Shown one piece after another: positions 63,530 through 64,000 of a stretch of DNA of 64,000 bases. How positions within the stretch are numbered: position 1 is the stretch's first letter; the number at the start of each line of letters is the position of its first letter. The position numbers and the translations under genes are program-made. Source of the stretch: Ancylomarina salipaludis (GTDB taxonomy: Bacteria; Bacteroidota; Bacteroidia; Bacteroidales; Marinifilaceae); contig NZ_SAXA01000006.1 of assembly GCF_004122035.1 (NCBI RefSeq), positions 177,530-241,529 of the forward strand. Reading direction: 5' to 3'. The notes under the pieces are model-generated. The model searched no databases and was not told where the DNA came from. It saw nothing but the letters and a program-made list of their open reading frames with translations.

Positions 63530-63630
63530 CACTCGCTTTAAGAGAGAGGCGCAGGTCATTGAAACGTTTGTAAGCATTGTAAACACTGAGTAATCTCGGG
63601 AAAAACAATTAAAAAATAAACGAAAAAAGA

Positions 63631-63663
63631 TTTGCAGAATTAGAATTAAGTTTCTTATATTTG
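63631..63663 (+). promoter_or_regulatory. rRNA promoter P2
   Basis: TTTG (63631-63634) and TATATTTG (63656-63663), 21-nt spacer, then CAGCCGCTTT. Confidence 0.75.
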
Positions 63664-63767
63664 CAGCCGCTTTTGTAGCGAAAGAGTTCTTAAAAAATTT
63701 GGCAGGGTAGCGATGAAAATCTGAGGTAAAAATGGAAATAAATTTTCTAAAAAAACTTCAATTTTTA

Positions 63768-63800
63768 TTTGGTTTTAAAAACTAAAAGTTGTTATCTTTG
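63768..63800 (+). promoter_or_regulatory. rRNA promoter P3
   Basis: TTTG (63768-63771) and TATCTTTG (63793-63800), 21-nt spacer, then CACCCGCTTT; about 180 nt before the predicted 16S 5' end. Confidence 0.8.
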
Positions 63801-63977
63801 CACCCGCTTTGACGCTGTAATCGGCATCAAAACAGAGAAGAAATTTTGAACGCAAGTTCTTTGAAAATATTGGAAGTAGAATAAAGTTAGGTAAATACAA
63901 GAATAATAACCTTGTCAATTAGATTTACGAAATAACTTAGATATTATCCACGAGCAGATTAACTATAAGTTTTTTAT

Positions 63978-64000
63978 ACAACGAAGAGTTTGATCCTGGC
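63978..64000 (+). rRNA. 16S rRNA (5' end only)
   Basis: AGAGTTTGATCCTGGC at 63985-64000 is the conserved start region of bacterial 16S rRNA (the 27F primer site). By alignment with the E. coli 5' end, position 1 is near 63978. The rest of the operon lies outside. Confidence 0.93.

Noticed and set aside
1..64000. CRISPR arrays, prophage genes, transposases
   Set aside because: No regularly spaced identical repeats, integrase, capsid or transposase frame was seen on either strand.

Overview
The window is AT-rich chromosomal DNA from a Bacteroidota bacterium, most likely a marine member of the Marinilabiliales/Marinifilaceae group (inferred from gene content, not from a search). The evidence is the Bacteroidota-type promoters (TTTG about 20 nt before TAnnTTTG) ahead of the tRNA and rRNA genes, the near absence of Shine-Dalgarno sites, and typical genes such as SPOR lipoproteins, a head-GIN protein, a GAFTDA-type sigma-54 activator and a zinc-less sirtuin. 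No prophage, CRISPR array or transposase gene is visible. The sequence ends on the first bases of a 16S rRNA gene.

Layout. 1-9.5 kb: an ABC export operon (adaptor, ATPase, two large permeases, and the 13-codon fossil of a third permease) that diverges from an NtrC/NtrB-like sigma-54 activator and sensor kinase; the shared intergenic region holds a sigma-54-like promoter and a perfect palindrome. 9.6-19.8 kb: YccF protein, outer-membrane-like protein, ROK kinase, then a peptide-export operon (C39 peptidase ABC exporter and HlyD adaptor) interrupted by a four-helix-bundle gene flanked by inverted repeats, a TPR protein, a structured repeat region and a Crp/Fnr regulator. 20-23.7 kb: pheS, two periplasmic cyclophilins, a small unknown gene, twin tRNA-Val. 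24-29.8 kb: a sigma factor / TM-TPR anti-sigma-like pair, a CHAT (caspase-like) TPR protein, two tandem 33-residue double-glycine peptides and a sensorless histidine kinase. 30-44 kb: sirtuin, phosphate transporter, methylglyoxal synthase, SPOR lipoproteins, rpoN, asnS, acyl-CoA ligase, an array of palindromic repeats, receiver protein, ruvB. 44-64 kb: PhoR/PhoB-like pair, comF, TonB-like protein, a degenerate GH16-like fusion, a TetR-controlled RND efflux operon, rhodanese, hemW, head-GIN protein, VanZ, Rrf2, rpiB, dnaG, a PNPOx-fold protein and the rRNA leader with three tandem promoters.

The strongest candidate for an undescribed system is the 24.1-29.8 kb locus. Two 35-bp boxes, identical at 33 positions, precede the sigma factor gene and the twin GG-leader peptides. 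This suggests that the peptides and the sigma factor form one regulon, with the periplasmic TPR domain of the anti-sigma-like protein and the membrane-anchored CHAT-TPR protein as sensor or protease. The C39 exporter operon at 12.8-16.8 kb is the obvious machine to cleave the leaders after Gly-Gly and release a 15-residue peptide. All of this is inference from motifs and layout.

Other notable items: a palindrome array (TTAACAGAYTGTTRA) in a 0.9-kb gene-poor stretch, a GH16-like protein that has lost both catalytic glutamates, and a gene cassette with terminal inverted repeats.
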